Of a stretch of DNA of 6,360 bases, positions 1 to 5,427 are shown piece by piece (the first letter of the stretch is position 1; each line of letters starts with the position of its first letter). The DNA comes from an uncultured Pseudomonadota bacterium (GTDB lineage: Bacteria > Myxococcota_A > Polyangia > HGW-17). The DNA lies in the NCBI GenBank assembly GCA_938004375.1, contig CALKWH010000334.1, forward strand, positions 1 through 6,360, read 5' to 3'. A program made the translations under genes and the position numbers. A model generated the notes under the pieces. It was given only the letters and a program-made list of their open reading frames with translations. It made no database searches and was not told the origin of the DNA.

Positions 1-47
1 GAGATCGTATTCGGTGACTGGAGTTCAGACGTGTGCTCTTCCGATCT
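1..47. other. Illumina P7 adapter contamination with i7 index
   Basis: This is library adapter, not genomic DNA. Bases 1-5 (GAGAT) match the end of the P7 flow-cell primer, 6-13 (CGTATTCG) occupy the 8-base i7 index slot, and 14-47 match the 34-base TruSeq read-2 primer ending in GCTCTTCCGATCT. The order primer tail, index, read-2 primer is exactly that of a sequenced P7 adapter. The biological sequence therefore begins at 48, and the contig was not trimmed. Anything predicted across positions 1-47 is artefactual. Confidence 0.98.
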
Positions 48-629
48 AGTGGCCCTGTTCATCTTCAGGATCTTCGCGACCTCTCGAAGCCCCCGGCCTT
101 CACGAAGCAGGGCAAGGGCGGGACGCATGTCCACATCGACCTCGGGCCTGCCGCAGTGCTTCCCGGCTGCCTGGGCGCGCGCAACCCCCGCTCGAACCCG
201 TTCCACGATGAGGTGGCGCTCGAACTCGGCGAAAGCGCCGATGATGGACAGCATCAGCCGCCCCTGGGCTGTCGTCGTGTCGATGCCACTGTCACGAGCC
301 GAGAGGAAGCCGACGCCCATGGCGGTCAGGCTGTCCAGCACCTGAAGCAAGTGCTGGAGCGACCTCCCGAGGCGATCCAGCCGCCACACCATGAGCACGT
401 CGATCTTCCCCGCCTTTGCGTCCGCAAGTAGACGGTCGAGGCCAGGGCGGCGATCCTTCAAGCCGCTGATGCCTTCGTCCACATACTCGCCCGCAATGAG
501 CCAGCCTCGCTGCTGGGCCACAACACGCAGTTCCTCCATCTGCAGCTCGACGTTTTGGCCATGGCCGGTCGTACTGACCCTTCCATACAGGGCCGCTCTC
601 GTGATCTTCACCGACGCCGTGGTTGCCAT
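48..629 (-). CDS. Serine recombinase (resolvase/invertase family), 3' end truncated
   Basis: Site-specific DNA recombinase that cuts and rejoins DNA through a covalent phosphoserine link. From the ATG at 627-629 the minus strand reads 194 codons, then runs into adapter. Seen: an N-terminal catalytic motif LYGRVST (residues 14-20) with candidate nucleophile Ser19 and Arg17, HGQNVELQ (23-30), DEGISG (51-56), and WRLDRLGRS (82-90) containing the conserved arginines. The long helix AEFERHLIVERVRAG (134-148) and a GRP hinge (160-162) follow. Residues from about 175 to 194 begin the helix-turn-helix DNA-binding domain (REGRGLREVAKILKMNRAT). Family members of this small type are about 180-210 residues, so only roughly 5-15 residues are probably missing. 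The start is supported by GGAGG at 635-639, five bases upstream. The catalytic residues are intact. Whether it acts as a resolvase, an invertase or a transposon-associated enzyme cannot be told from this fragment. Confidence 0.95.
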
Positions 630-720
630 GATGACCTCCGAAGACCCAGACCCGTCATCTACTCCGTGGGGTCGGCCATGAAGCCTCGGATGGTTGACCA
701 CCAGCGAACTCATTGAAACC

Positions 721-736
721 GATTGGAAAACCAATC
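721..736. repeat. Inverted repeat GATTGG-AAAA-CCAATC
   Basis: Perfect 6-bp arms (721-726 and 731-736) around a four-A centre, about 90 bases upstream of the serine recombinase start. Related half-sites CATTGAAAC (711-719) and CATTGGAAAC (765-774) flank it. Serine resolvases usually bind dimeric sites just upstream of their own gene, so this may be part of a res site or an autoregulatory operator. It lacks a run of T, so it is not an obvious terminator. Confidence 0.45.
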
Positions 737-801
737 CAACCGGGTGCCGCCTCCCCAAAAGCCACATTGGAAACGCACCTTAAATCAAAGGGTTACATCT
801 G

Positions 802-815
802 GATCGGGGCCGATC
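802..815. repeat. Inverted repeat GATCGG-GG-CCGATC
   Basis: Perfect 6-bp arms with a 2-bp centre, followed by TTTCCCC. It lies about 66 bases right of the 721-736 repeat, within the recombinase upstream region, and 100 bases before the next rightward gene. It could be a recombinase or repressor site for either neighbour. The arms are short and GC-rich, so chance is a real alternative. Confidence 0.35.
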
Positions 816-904
816 TTTCCCCTTGATGGGCGCCGGAAACCGAGGGATTGTCGTCGTGGCGTGCCCGTCCCCGGACAGCCGTAGGTGCAGTGCTGGCGCG
901 AGGT

Positions 905-910
905 AGGAGG
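905..910 (+). promoter_or_regulatory. Ribosome binding site AGGAGG that sets the start at 917
   Basis: A perfect Shine-Dalgarno core six bases before ATG 917. It argues for that start over the in-frame upstream ATG at 848, which has no comparable site and would add 23 low-complexity Arg/Ala-rich residues. Confidence 0.8.
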
Positions 911-916
911 TTTCCG

Positions 917-1210
917 ATGAAGACCGAGATCACGGTGATGCGGACCGCGTACCGCGTCGTTCTGAAGTTGCGCTGGGAAGGGGATGATTGGCGTTCCGCC
1001 CGTGCTGACTGTTTTCGGCTGGCCGCGTTGATCGAGGAGAAATCTTCCAGTGAGCGCTGGGTCACCGTGGTCGGCGACGGTATCGAACACGCCGGGAAAG
1101 GGCTCCTGGGCGGCCACGTGGGTGTCGAGTTGGCCACCGGGGGGGGCGATGAAGCCGTCAGGGCCGAAGCGCTGCTGCGGGAGATCGCGACGAAGTGGCA
1201 GGCGCGGTGA
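917..1210 (+). CDS. Small protein of unknown function (97 aa)
   Basis: I do not recognise the family. The protein begins MKTEITVMRTAYRVVLKLRW and ends with a charged helix-like stretch (about residues 75-97: GDEAVRAEALLREIATKW). Visible pattern: an alternating hydrophobic N-terminal strand pair (residues 4-21), a helix-like segment (about 27-42), two further strand-like stretches (WVTVVGDGIEH, then GGHVGVELAT) and the terminal helix, which suggests a compact alpha/beta fold. There is no signal peptide, membrane segment, zinc site or helix-turn-helix that I can see. The start is set by AGGAGG at 905-910. It lies 116 bases upstream of the integrase on the same strand, the place where recombination directionality factors or small element regulators often sit. 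Nothing in the sequence identifies it as an excisionase, and the apparent beta-rich pattern does not suggest a winged helix. Confidence 0.72.
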   Translation: MKTEITVMRTAYRVVLKLRWEGDDWRSARADCFRLAALIEEKSSSERWVTVVGDGIEHAGKGLLGGHVGVELATGGGDEAVRAEALLREIATKWQAR

Positions 1211-1240
1211 ATCACTGCACTCCAGGGGGTCAGTAGTGAT
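1211..1240. repeat. Inverted repeat between the 97-aa gene and the integrase
   Basis: ATCACTGC (1211-1218) is matched by GTAGTGAT (1233-1240), giving an 8-bp stem with one G-T pair and a 14-base loop. It starts immediately after the stop codon of the upstream gene. It could be a weak terminator (no U-tract follows), an operator for the integrase or part of an integrase site. The evidence is only structural. Confidence 0.3.
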
Positions 1241-1326
1241 CGCCTGGCTCCGGGGTAGTTGCACCAGGGGACATCCGGCACGGTGCGGAACGGCTGCCAC
1301 CTGGACTACTACATGAGGAACGGACG

Positions 1327-2523
1327 ATGCCGCTCGGTCAGATGGAAAAGACGAAGTACCCCGGCGTTTACCGCAGGAAGGACGGCCGGTTGATCATCCG
1401 GTTCACCGCCCGCTTGCCTGGAGGCAGGTTCACCCAGAAGACGACGCTGCTGCCCGTTGGTATCGATCTGGAGGCAGCCCGCCGCCGGGCCGCCATCGTC
1501 AGGGACAACGTTCACGAGCGCGCCGAGACCCTGAAGGCCGGGCAGGCCGCGTCACCGCCGCCTCCGGCGCCTACGAACTACACCGAGTCCTTCCGGGAGT
1601 ACGTCCGGAGGTGGGAGGCCCAGAAGGCAGCCCGCACGAAGCGCGGGACGCAGCAGCGGTACCACGAGGCATTGCGGGACCACATCCTGCCCCGACTCGG
1701 AGATGTGAAGGTGAACGAGATTGGCCGCGCCGAGATCGAGGCCTGGGTCGCGTGGGTGGAGAGGGGCAAGACCTCCAAAGGAAGGAAGTACACGAAGCCC
1801 ACCCTTGTCGGGTGGTGGCGGCTTCTGACACTGGTCCTTCGGGATCTCGCTGCGGACATCGGTGGCAGCGACCCGACCGTCCGGGTACGGCCCCCGGAGT
1901 CGGCCGAGGCTGCGCGGCGTGAGGCTCGCGTCTTGACCGAAGCGGAACTTCACCTGTTCCTGGAGTCCGTTCGACTCTGTGCCCCGCACCGGCACGTCGA
2001 GTTCCTCACGATGGCCTTGACCGGCGCAAGGGCTGGCGAGGTCTACGCCCTGAAATGGGATGCCGTCGATTTCGACCGGGGGGAGATCGTGATCAGGCGC
2101 GGGATCTCGGGTGGCACGCTTTCAGAGACCACGAAGACCAGAACGCCCAGGACAGTACCGTTGCACGAGATCCTGGCCGAGGCGTTGAAGGAGCACCGTG
2201 TGGCCATGATGGCCGCCTGCCATCCGGGCCTGAAGGGTAACTGGGTTTTCCCTACGGACTCCGGCACGATGCGTCTGCCGCAGTCAGCAGGCAAGGTGTT
2301 CGATCTCGCCAGGGAGCATTCGAAGATCGAGCAGCGGATCACGCCCCAGGTGCTTCGGCGGACCTTCAACAGCCTTCTGGTGAAGGGCGGGGTGGACAGG
2401 ATCGTGCTGCGTTCCATCGTAGGGCACCACGACGAGAGGATGACCGCCCTCTATACGGGGGTCGATCTCGCGGACAAGCAGGCAGCCGTGGTGTCCATCT
2501 TCGGCGGGAAGAGGGGCGGGTGA
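1327..2523 (+). CDS. Tyrosine recombinase / phage-type integrase (398 aa)
   Basis: Catalyses site-specific integration and excision of a mobile element through a 3'-phosphotyrosine intermediate. Layout: an N-terminal arm-binding-type domain (about residues 8-62, YPGVYRRKDGRLIIRF then a basic helix), a Pro-rich linker (76-82), a SAM-like core-binding domain (about 85-180, with FREYVRRW and LRDHILPRLGD), and a catalytic domain (about 200-395). Active-site positions visible: Arg235 in TGARAGE, Lys270 in TTKTRTPR, Arg344 in TPQVLRRTF, His367 in VGHHDE, and nucleophile Tyr376 in ALYTGV. The usual His of the HxxR box is Gln341. Length is normal for integrases of actinobacterial integrative elements and phages, and the reading frame is intact. 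ATG 1327 has GAGGA at 1315-1319, seven bases upstream; an internal Met6 is less well supported. It is convergent with the HEPN gene, with 30 bases between the stop codons. The element it mobilises probably includes the neighbouring genes, but no attachment pair is visible. Confidence 0.96.
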   Translation: MPLGQMEKTKYPGVYRRKDGRLIIRFTARLPGGRFTQKTTLLPVGIDLEAARRRAAIVRDNVHERAETLKAGQAASPPPPAPTNYTESFREYVRRWEAQKAARTKRGTQQRYHEALRDHILPRLGDVKVNEIGRAEIEAWVAWVERGKTSKGRKYTKPTLVGWWRLLTLVLRDLAADIGGSDPTVRVRPPESAEAARREARVLTEAELHLFLESVRLCAPHRHVEFLTMALTGARAGEVYALKWDAVDFDRGEIVIRRGISGGTLSETTKTRTPRTVPLHEILAEALKEHRVAMMAACHPGLKGNWVFPTDSGTMRLPQSAGKVFDLAREHSKIEQRITPQVLRRTFNSLLVKGGVDRIVLRSIVGHHDERMTALYTGVDLADKQAAVVSIFGGKRGG

Positions 2524-2553
2524 GGGATGGCATCCTCTCGGACCGATTCACGT

Positions 2554-3681
2554 TCATTCGGATGACGGAAGAAACCCGCTCAGTTGCAGAAGAACCAGAA
2601 ACCCAAGGGTGGCTGACTTGAGCGAGAAGTCGTGCGCACTCGCCACACCGTGCGCCACGGTGTGGCGCCCGACCGCAAGTTCCTCATTGCGAGGGTCGAA
2701 GTTCGCGAAGTACACCTCCTCCAGGAAGGCACGGAACCTGTCCGGTAGAAGCACGCACCAGGGACCCGATGCTTCCCGCGATGTCACGTGGGCTGCCAAG
2801 TTCGAGGGGGTGGGCTTCGTCCTCAGGTCGGCCACGGCCATGCACGATCTCATGATGCCTTCGATTCGTGGGTACAGAATGGACGTTGCACTGATGAAAT
2901 CGCCCGCGAGGTACCGCTCCCTTGCGGTTTCCACTAGTTTGAGGTGAGGAGCAAGGACCGGACTAGAAAGCCATTCGGTCGTCGGGCTGGTGAGGAGATT
3001 GCGGACGGCCTCCGCGATTTTGGGCAGGAGATCATCGATAGCCCAGCCGTTCTCCGCGTGGGCCACCATGGCCTTGATCAGGTCTACCCCGAGATAAATG
3101 AAAGGGAACCACCTCTGGTTGAGCATCTGACTCCAAGCGGTTTCACTGACTTTGAACATCTCCTGGAACATGACGTAGGAGAAGCACTGACCAAGGTACA
3201 CACCCAGGTCATACTGTCGGGGCAGCCTCTCCGCTCCCACAATCGGGGTGTAGTCGAAGAACAGGCCTTTTCGCCACCCGATCGAGAACAGGACCAGGAC
3301 GCCCGCCGTTTCAGGGATCTCGAAGCCCTCGACCTCAACCCGGCGGATGCTCGTGATGTCGTCACGAAACACGTTTGCACCAACTTCAGGCTTGCGCCGT
3401 GGCCGGATCAACATGCTGAAATTGGTTTCGTTGACGGCGACCTCGGCGTTCCCGTCCGGATGGATGACCGCTACGATGTTGCTCACGGTCGAGGGAAGGA
3501 TTGGTGAAGGTGCGCGGGCCAGAAACTCTGTCGGGAAGCCCTCCAGACGTGAAAGGAACTTGCTGCCGTCCTCAGAGGACGTGAACTCCATTGAGATGAC
3601 GTCCGCCGTGGTCTCGTCTTTCGAGTGAGCACGAGCAAAGACCCCTGCCGGGACCTTATCGAAGAAGGTTTTGAACCTCAC
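2554..3681 (-). CDS. HEPN-domain-containing protein, candidate RNase/defence effector (375 aa)
   Basis: No named family recognised for the full length, but the C-terminus has HEPN hallmarks. These are a helix with YPRIEG (residues 270-275), then GRHTVAHG (338-345), in which Arg339 and His344 form the R-(N/D/H)-x3-H RNase motif, followed by a hydrophobic terminal helix (about 354-370). The N-terminal two thirds is mixed alpha/beta: a strand-rich region (about 25-130), WRKGLFFDYTPI (136-147) and WFPFIYLG (191-198). It has no signal peptide or clear membrane span. HEPN domains with this motif are commonly metal-independent RNases in toxin-antitoxin, abortive-infection and other anti-phage systems. 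That role is inference here. Start: GTG 3681 has GGAG at 3691-3694, nine bases upstream, and the conserved-looking protein begins there. An upstream in-frame ATG (3747) lacks a ribosome site and would add low-complexity sequence. It is divergent from the 3858-6192 operon and convergent with the integrase. No cognate small antitoxin gene is adjacent on the same strand. Confidence 0.88.
   Translation of the reverse strand: MRFKTFFDKVPAGVFARAHSKDETTADVISMEFTSSEDGSKFLSRLEGFPTEFLARAPSPILPSTVSNIVAVIHPDGNAEVAVNETNFSMLIRPRRKPEVGANVFRDDITSIRRVEVEGFEIPETAGVLVLFSIGWRKGLFFDYTPIVGAERLPRQYDLGVYLGQCFSYVMFQEMFKVSETAWSQMLNQRWFPFIYLGVDLIKAMVAHAENGWAIDDLLPKIAEAVRNLLTSPTTEWLSSPVLAPHLKLVETARERYLAGDFISATSILYPRIEGIMRSCMAVADLRTKPTPSNLAAHVTSREASGPWCVLLPDRFRAFLEEVYFANFDPRNEELAVGRHTVAHGVASAHDFSLKSATLGFLVLLQLSGFLPSSE
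2641..2667. repeat. Perfect 12-bp inverted repeat inside the HEPN active-site codons
   Basis: CGCCACACCGTG (2641-2652) and CACGGTGTGGCG (2656-2667) are perfect reverse complements separated by three bases. On the gene's strand the repeat starts exactly at the codon for catalytic Arg339 and covers the codons of RHTVAHGVA. In mRNA it would form a 12-bp stem with a 3-nt loop. It may simply follow from the amino-acid run and GC-rich codon choice. Confidence 0.85.
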
Positions 3682-3694
3682 GGCCTGTTGCTCC
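3679..3694 (-). promoter_or_regulatory. GTG start with ribosome site deciding the HEPN gene start
   Basis: On the minus strand GGAG (3691-3694) lies nine bases before GTG (3679-3681). The frame stays open further upstream to 3834, but the upstream ATG codons have no Shine-Dalgarno sequence, and the longest reading would run back over the promoter of the divergent operon. Confidence 0.6.
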
Positions 3695-3758
3695 AGCCCT
3701 TGGGGAGGATCGCACCCAGGACGTTCCGAGGCAAGGCCATGTGCCATTACGCGCCGGT

Positions 3759-3778
3759 CTGGCCCTGGGAGGGGCCAG
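3759..3778. repeat. Hairpin/operator-like inverted repeat in the divergent spacer
   Basis: CTGGCCC (3759-3765) and GGGCCAG (3772-3778) are perfect 7-bp arms around a 6-base centre. The repeat sits about 20 bases upstream of the -35 box of the rightward operon and about 78 bases upstream of the HEPN start. This position suits an operator shared by both divergent units, though no DNA-binding regulator is encoded next to it. Confidence 0.5.
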
Positions 3779-3798
3779 GACGCCCCACGAAGCGCGCG

Positions 3799-3827
3799 TT
3801 GACGGTCCCGGGGGGTGCGTCTAGACT
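3799..3827 (+). promoter_or_regulatory. Promoter of the four-gene operon (-35 TTGACG, -10 TAGACT)
   Basis: TTGACG (3799-3804) and TAGACT (3822-3827) are separated by exactly 17 bases, a near-ideal housekeeping-sigma promoter for actinobacteria. Transcription would start around 3833-3836, leaving a short leader before the AAGGAGG at 3843-3849 and ATG 3858. It is the only good promoter seen on the plus strand before 6192, supporting one transcript for the four genes. Confidence 0.82.
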
Positions 3828-3857
3828 GCCGCAAAGCCCGCCAAGGAGGTTGTTGTC

Positions 3858-4229
3858 ATGGCACTTGTCGATGTCGAAAATCCGGCGCGAGTCGTACACC
3901 TTCGGGGGGAACTGGCGCAGAAGTACAAATGGCTCGTTGCCAGACTGGGCCCTCGGTACCAGCCAATCGAGGACGCCATCAACGGGATGATCGACGGCCA
4001 CGAGGTGCGGACGGCAGGGTGGTTGCCGGGGAGCGACTGGACCGGCACCCCGTTCGAGGCCATCTACGAGGTCTGTGGCCGGAACCAGGAGGAGGCTGGG
4101 CTGTCGTTCGGGCTCATCGTTTGGATGGTCTTCGAGAAGCGCCCGGAGACATGGGCCAGTGCCCACGGGATGAAGGACGGGCGTGAGATTCGCAGCCGGA
4201 CGTACTTCCGGTGGCCTCCGTCACAGTAG
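3858..4229 (+). CDS. Conserved-looking small protein of unknown function, first gene of operon (123 aa)
   Basis: Not assignable to a named family. It appears mostly helical, with a helix at about residues 16-47, then a Trp-rich motif WLPGSDWTGTPFEAIYEVC (55-73), a hydrophobic segment AGLSFGLIVWMVF (80-92) and a C-terminal TYFRW (115-119). The 80-92 stretch is too short and too mixed for a confident membrane span; it looks like a buried helix. ATG 3858 is strongly supported by AAGGAGG (3843-3849, eight-base spacing) and the promoter at 3799-3827, so this gene heads the operon. Its stop lies 11 bases before the preferred start of the membrane-protein gene, implying co-transcription. The concentrated Trp/Gly/Pro motif suggests a conserved functional core, but function is unknown; an adaptor or immunity role would only be a guess from its operon position. 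Confidence 0.9.
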   Translation: MALVDVENPARVVHLRGELAQKYKWLVARLGPRYQPIEDAINGMIDGHEVRTAGWLPGSDWTGTPFEAIYEVCGRNQEEAGLSFGLIVWMVFEKRPETWASAHGMKDGREIRSRTYFRWPPSQ

Positions 4230-4243
4230 GGGAGGAAGCCTTG
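4229..4243 (+). promoter_or_regulatory. Ribosome site GGGGAGGA with probable TTG start
   Basis: GGGGAGGA (4229-4236) overlaps the last base of the preceding stop codon and is followed by TTG at 4241-4243. The alternative in-frame GTG at 4211 overlaps the upstream gene by 19 bases and has no ribosome site, so TTG is preferred. Confidence 0.6.
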
Positions 4244-4852
4244 GACAATCCAGCCTGCCTCGTGACCCCCGACACCGTGTCCGCTGTGGCGAACTTCGTC
4301 ACCGCAATCGCAGCCCTTGGCGCACTCGCAGTCGCCGTGGTCGGCCTTTCCACTTGGAAGAAGCAGCTTCGCGGGAACGCGGAGTGGGAAACTGCACGAC
4401 GTCTCCTGCGGGCAGCCTACGAGGTCAAGGGCGCCTTGTGGTGGTTGCGGAAGTTGATGCGTCTCGAAGAGGAGGGTCCACCGGACCTCGATGCGGGGCG
4501 AGGTGCGGCGAACGCGGCACCCAGTGCGAGAATCGACACGCAGTGGGCAAGGGTGCAGCAGGCGATGGCGGAACTCTCCGTCGCACAGGCCGATGCGGTC
4601 GTGATCCGGGGAAAAGAGGTCTACCGAGCGACCACAGATCTCTGCGGCTGCTCCTTGAAGATGGCGCACCGCCTACGGAATGTTGAGGGTGGTCGAGGGC
4701 ACTTGCCGGTGGACGAGAGGGGCCAAGACATCCCCAAGGAGACAGTAGTTTCGATAATGATCGATGCCGACGACGACTTCGACCGGGAGTTGAAGGCGGC
4801 CGTGGAAAAGGTCGAGGCTTTCACCCAGCCGATCCTGGGGAGGCGCCGGTAG
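4241..4852 (+). CDS. Single-pass membrane protein with cytoplasmic helical domain (203 aa)
   Basis: Unknown function. Residues 13-36 (VSAVANFVTAIAALGALAVAVVGL is the core; Ala/Val-rich) form one clear transmembrane helix followed directly by WKKQLRG (39-45). The positive charges predict N-terminus outside and C-terminus in the cytoplasm. The remaining 155 or so residues look helical and charged: NAEWETARRLLRAAYEVKGALWW begins at 46, a helix surrounds QQAMAELSVAQADAVV, and an acidic segment contains DADDDFDRE. Proteins with one N-terminal helix followed by W-K-x-Q-L-x-G and a cytosolic helical domain occur in many bacterial islands without known function. Start: TTG 4241 with GGGGAGGA; GTG 4211 would add ten residues. 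It is 11 bases after the first operon gene and 22 bases before the glycosylase gene. In an operon with DNA-acting enzymes it may be a membrane sensor or a membrane anchor, which is inference only. Confidence 0.87.
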   Translation: MDNPACLVTPDTVSAVANFVTAIAALGALAVAVVGLSTWKKQLRGNAEWETARRLLRAAYEVKGALWWLRKLMRLEEEGPPDLDAGRGAANAAPSARIDTQWARVQQAMAELSVAQADAVVIRGKEVYRATTDLCGCSLKMAHRLRNVEGGRGHLPVDERGQDIPKETVVSIMIDADDDFDRELKAAVEKVEAFTQPILGRRR

Positions 4853-4874
4853 TCGGATTTGAGAGGAGTCGCCC

Positions 4875-5417
4875 ATGTCTGATCCCGACGGCGTCCTCGA
4901 TGACATCCTCGGCCCTGGCCTTCGCCTCGTGATCTGCGGCACCGCGGCCGGGACTCGGTCCGCCGCGCTGAAGCACTACTACTCCGGCCAGGGGAACCGG
5001 TTCTGGGACACGTTGAAGGACACGGGGTTGATCCCGGATGACTTCGACCCATGCCAGGAAGAGAAACTGCCTGAGCGCGGCATCGCCATCGGGCTGACCG
5101 ACCTGGCGAAGATGGTGTCGGGGGGCGACAAGCCCCTCCCGCCCGGATGCTGGAACGTGGCCGGGTTCAAGGAGAAACTCAGGGAGCACCAGCCCAGGGT
5201 GGTTGCCTTCAACGGTAAGAAGGCTGCCAAGGTCTGTTTCCACGTGAAGACCGTCGAGTACGGAGAGCAGCCCAGGTCCCCCGAGTTCCCCGACATCGTG
5301 TTCTTCGTGGCCACGAGTACGTCCCGTCAAGCGTCTGGGCCGTGGAAGGCCAACCCGGGCGCCTGGCGCGCCCTGGCCGACCTTGTGAACGCGACGAGGG
5401 ACCTTCCGAGGGAGTAG
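4875..5417 (+). CDS. Uracil-DNA glycosylase superfamily protein, Mug/TDG-like (180 aa)
   Basis: Predicted DNA base-excision enzyme. Motif 1 is CGTAAGTRSA (residues 21-30), aligning with the GINPGxxS motif of Mug/TDG enzymes. It is followed by HYYSGQGNRFW (34-44), matching the Mug-type NRFW helix, then GIAIGLTDL, VAFNGKKAA, and near the C-terminus ATSTSRQASGPW (146-157) in the motif 2 position. The length (180) is normal for Mug (about 170). The oddity is that the position of Mug's catalytic Asn is Ala24 (GTAAG instead of GINPG), so classical Asn-activated uracil or thymine removal is not assured. The domain is complete, so this is not a truncated gene. ATG 4875 has AGGAG at 4864-4868, six bases upstream. 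The gene lies 22 bases after the membrane-protein gene and 10 bases before the HNH gene. It could be a repair enzyme, but co-transcription with an HNH protein suggests recognition of unusual bases in invading DNA (inference). Confidence 0.88.
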   Translation: MSDPDGVLDDILGPGLRLVICGTAAGTRSAALKHYYSGQGNRFWDTLKDTGLIPDDFDPCQEEKLPERGIAIGLTDLAKMVSGGDKPLPPGCWNVAGFKEKLREHQPRVVAFNGKKAAKVCFHVKTVEYGEQPRSPEFPDIVFFVATSTSRQASGPWKANPGAWRALADLVNATRDLPRE

Positions 5418-5427
5418 ACTTCGCCTC

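Larger units (their letters stand above)
630..916. other. Non-coding region upstream of the recombinase, with inverted repeats
   Basis: No convincing gene lies in this stretch between the leftward recombinase and the rightward 97-residue gene. It is locally AT-richer around 705-790. It holds two short perfect inverted repeats (721-736 and 802-815) and related short words: CATTGAAAC at 711, GATTGGAAAA at 721 and CATTGGAAAC at 765. It must carry promoters for at least one flanking gene, but no pair of -35/-10 boxes with good spacing could be identified. Confidence 0.55.

Noticed and set aside
31..681. Rightward open frames of 96-132 residues across 31-681
   Set aside because: They lie antisense to a recombinase with intact catalytic motifs, two begin inside the adapter, and their translations are low-complexity Ser/Arg/Pro-rich.
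822..851. Promoter TTGATG/GATTGT before the 97-residue gene
   Set aside because: The -10 box fits poorly (no TA at its start), so it is not better than chance.
848..916. Upstream extension of the small gene to ATG 848
   Set aside because: The 23 extra residues are Arg/Ala-rich, and the perfect AGGAGG sits just before ATG 917.
785..1300. Leftward open frames of 162-171 residues
   Set aside because: They overlap the 97-residue gene antisense, start without ribosome sites and show no domain-like pattern.
2525..2535. GGATGGCATCC palindrome between the convergent stop codons as a shared terminator
   Set aside because: Only four base pairs remain around a three-base loop and no T-tract follows; too weak to call.
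2944..3507. Rightward 187-residue open frame
   Set aside because: It is antisense to the HEPN gene, with a composition typical of a shadow frame and no ribosome site or motif.
3682..3834. Longer HEPN reading starting at 3834 or 3747
   Set aside because: The added residues are Arg/Pro/Gly-rich, have no ribosome site, and the longest version overlaps the divergent operon's promoter.
4064..4669. Leftward 201-residue open frame
   Set aside because: It is antisense to two operon genes with good ribosome sites and clear features; its Cys/His content does not form a regular zinc pattern.
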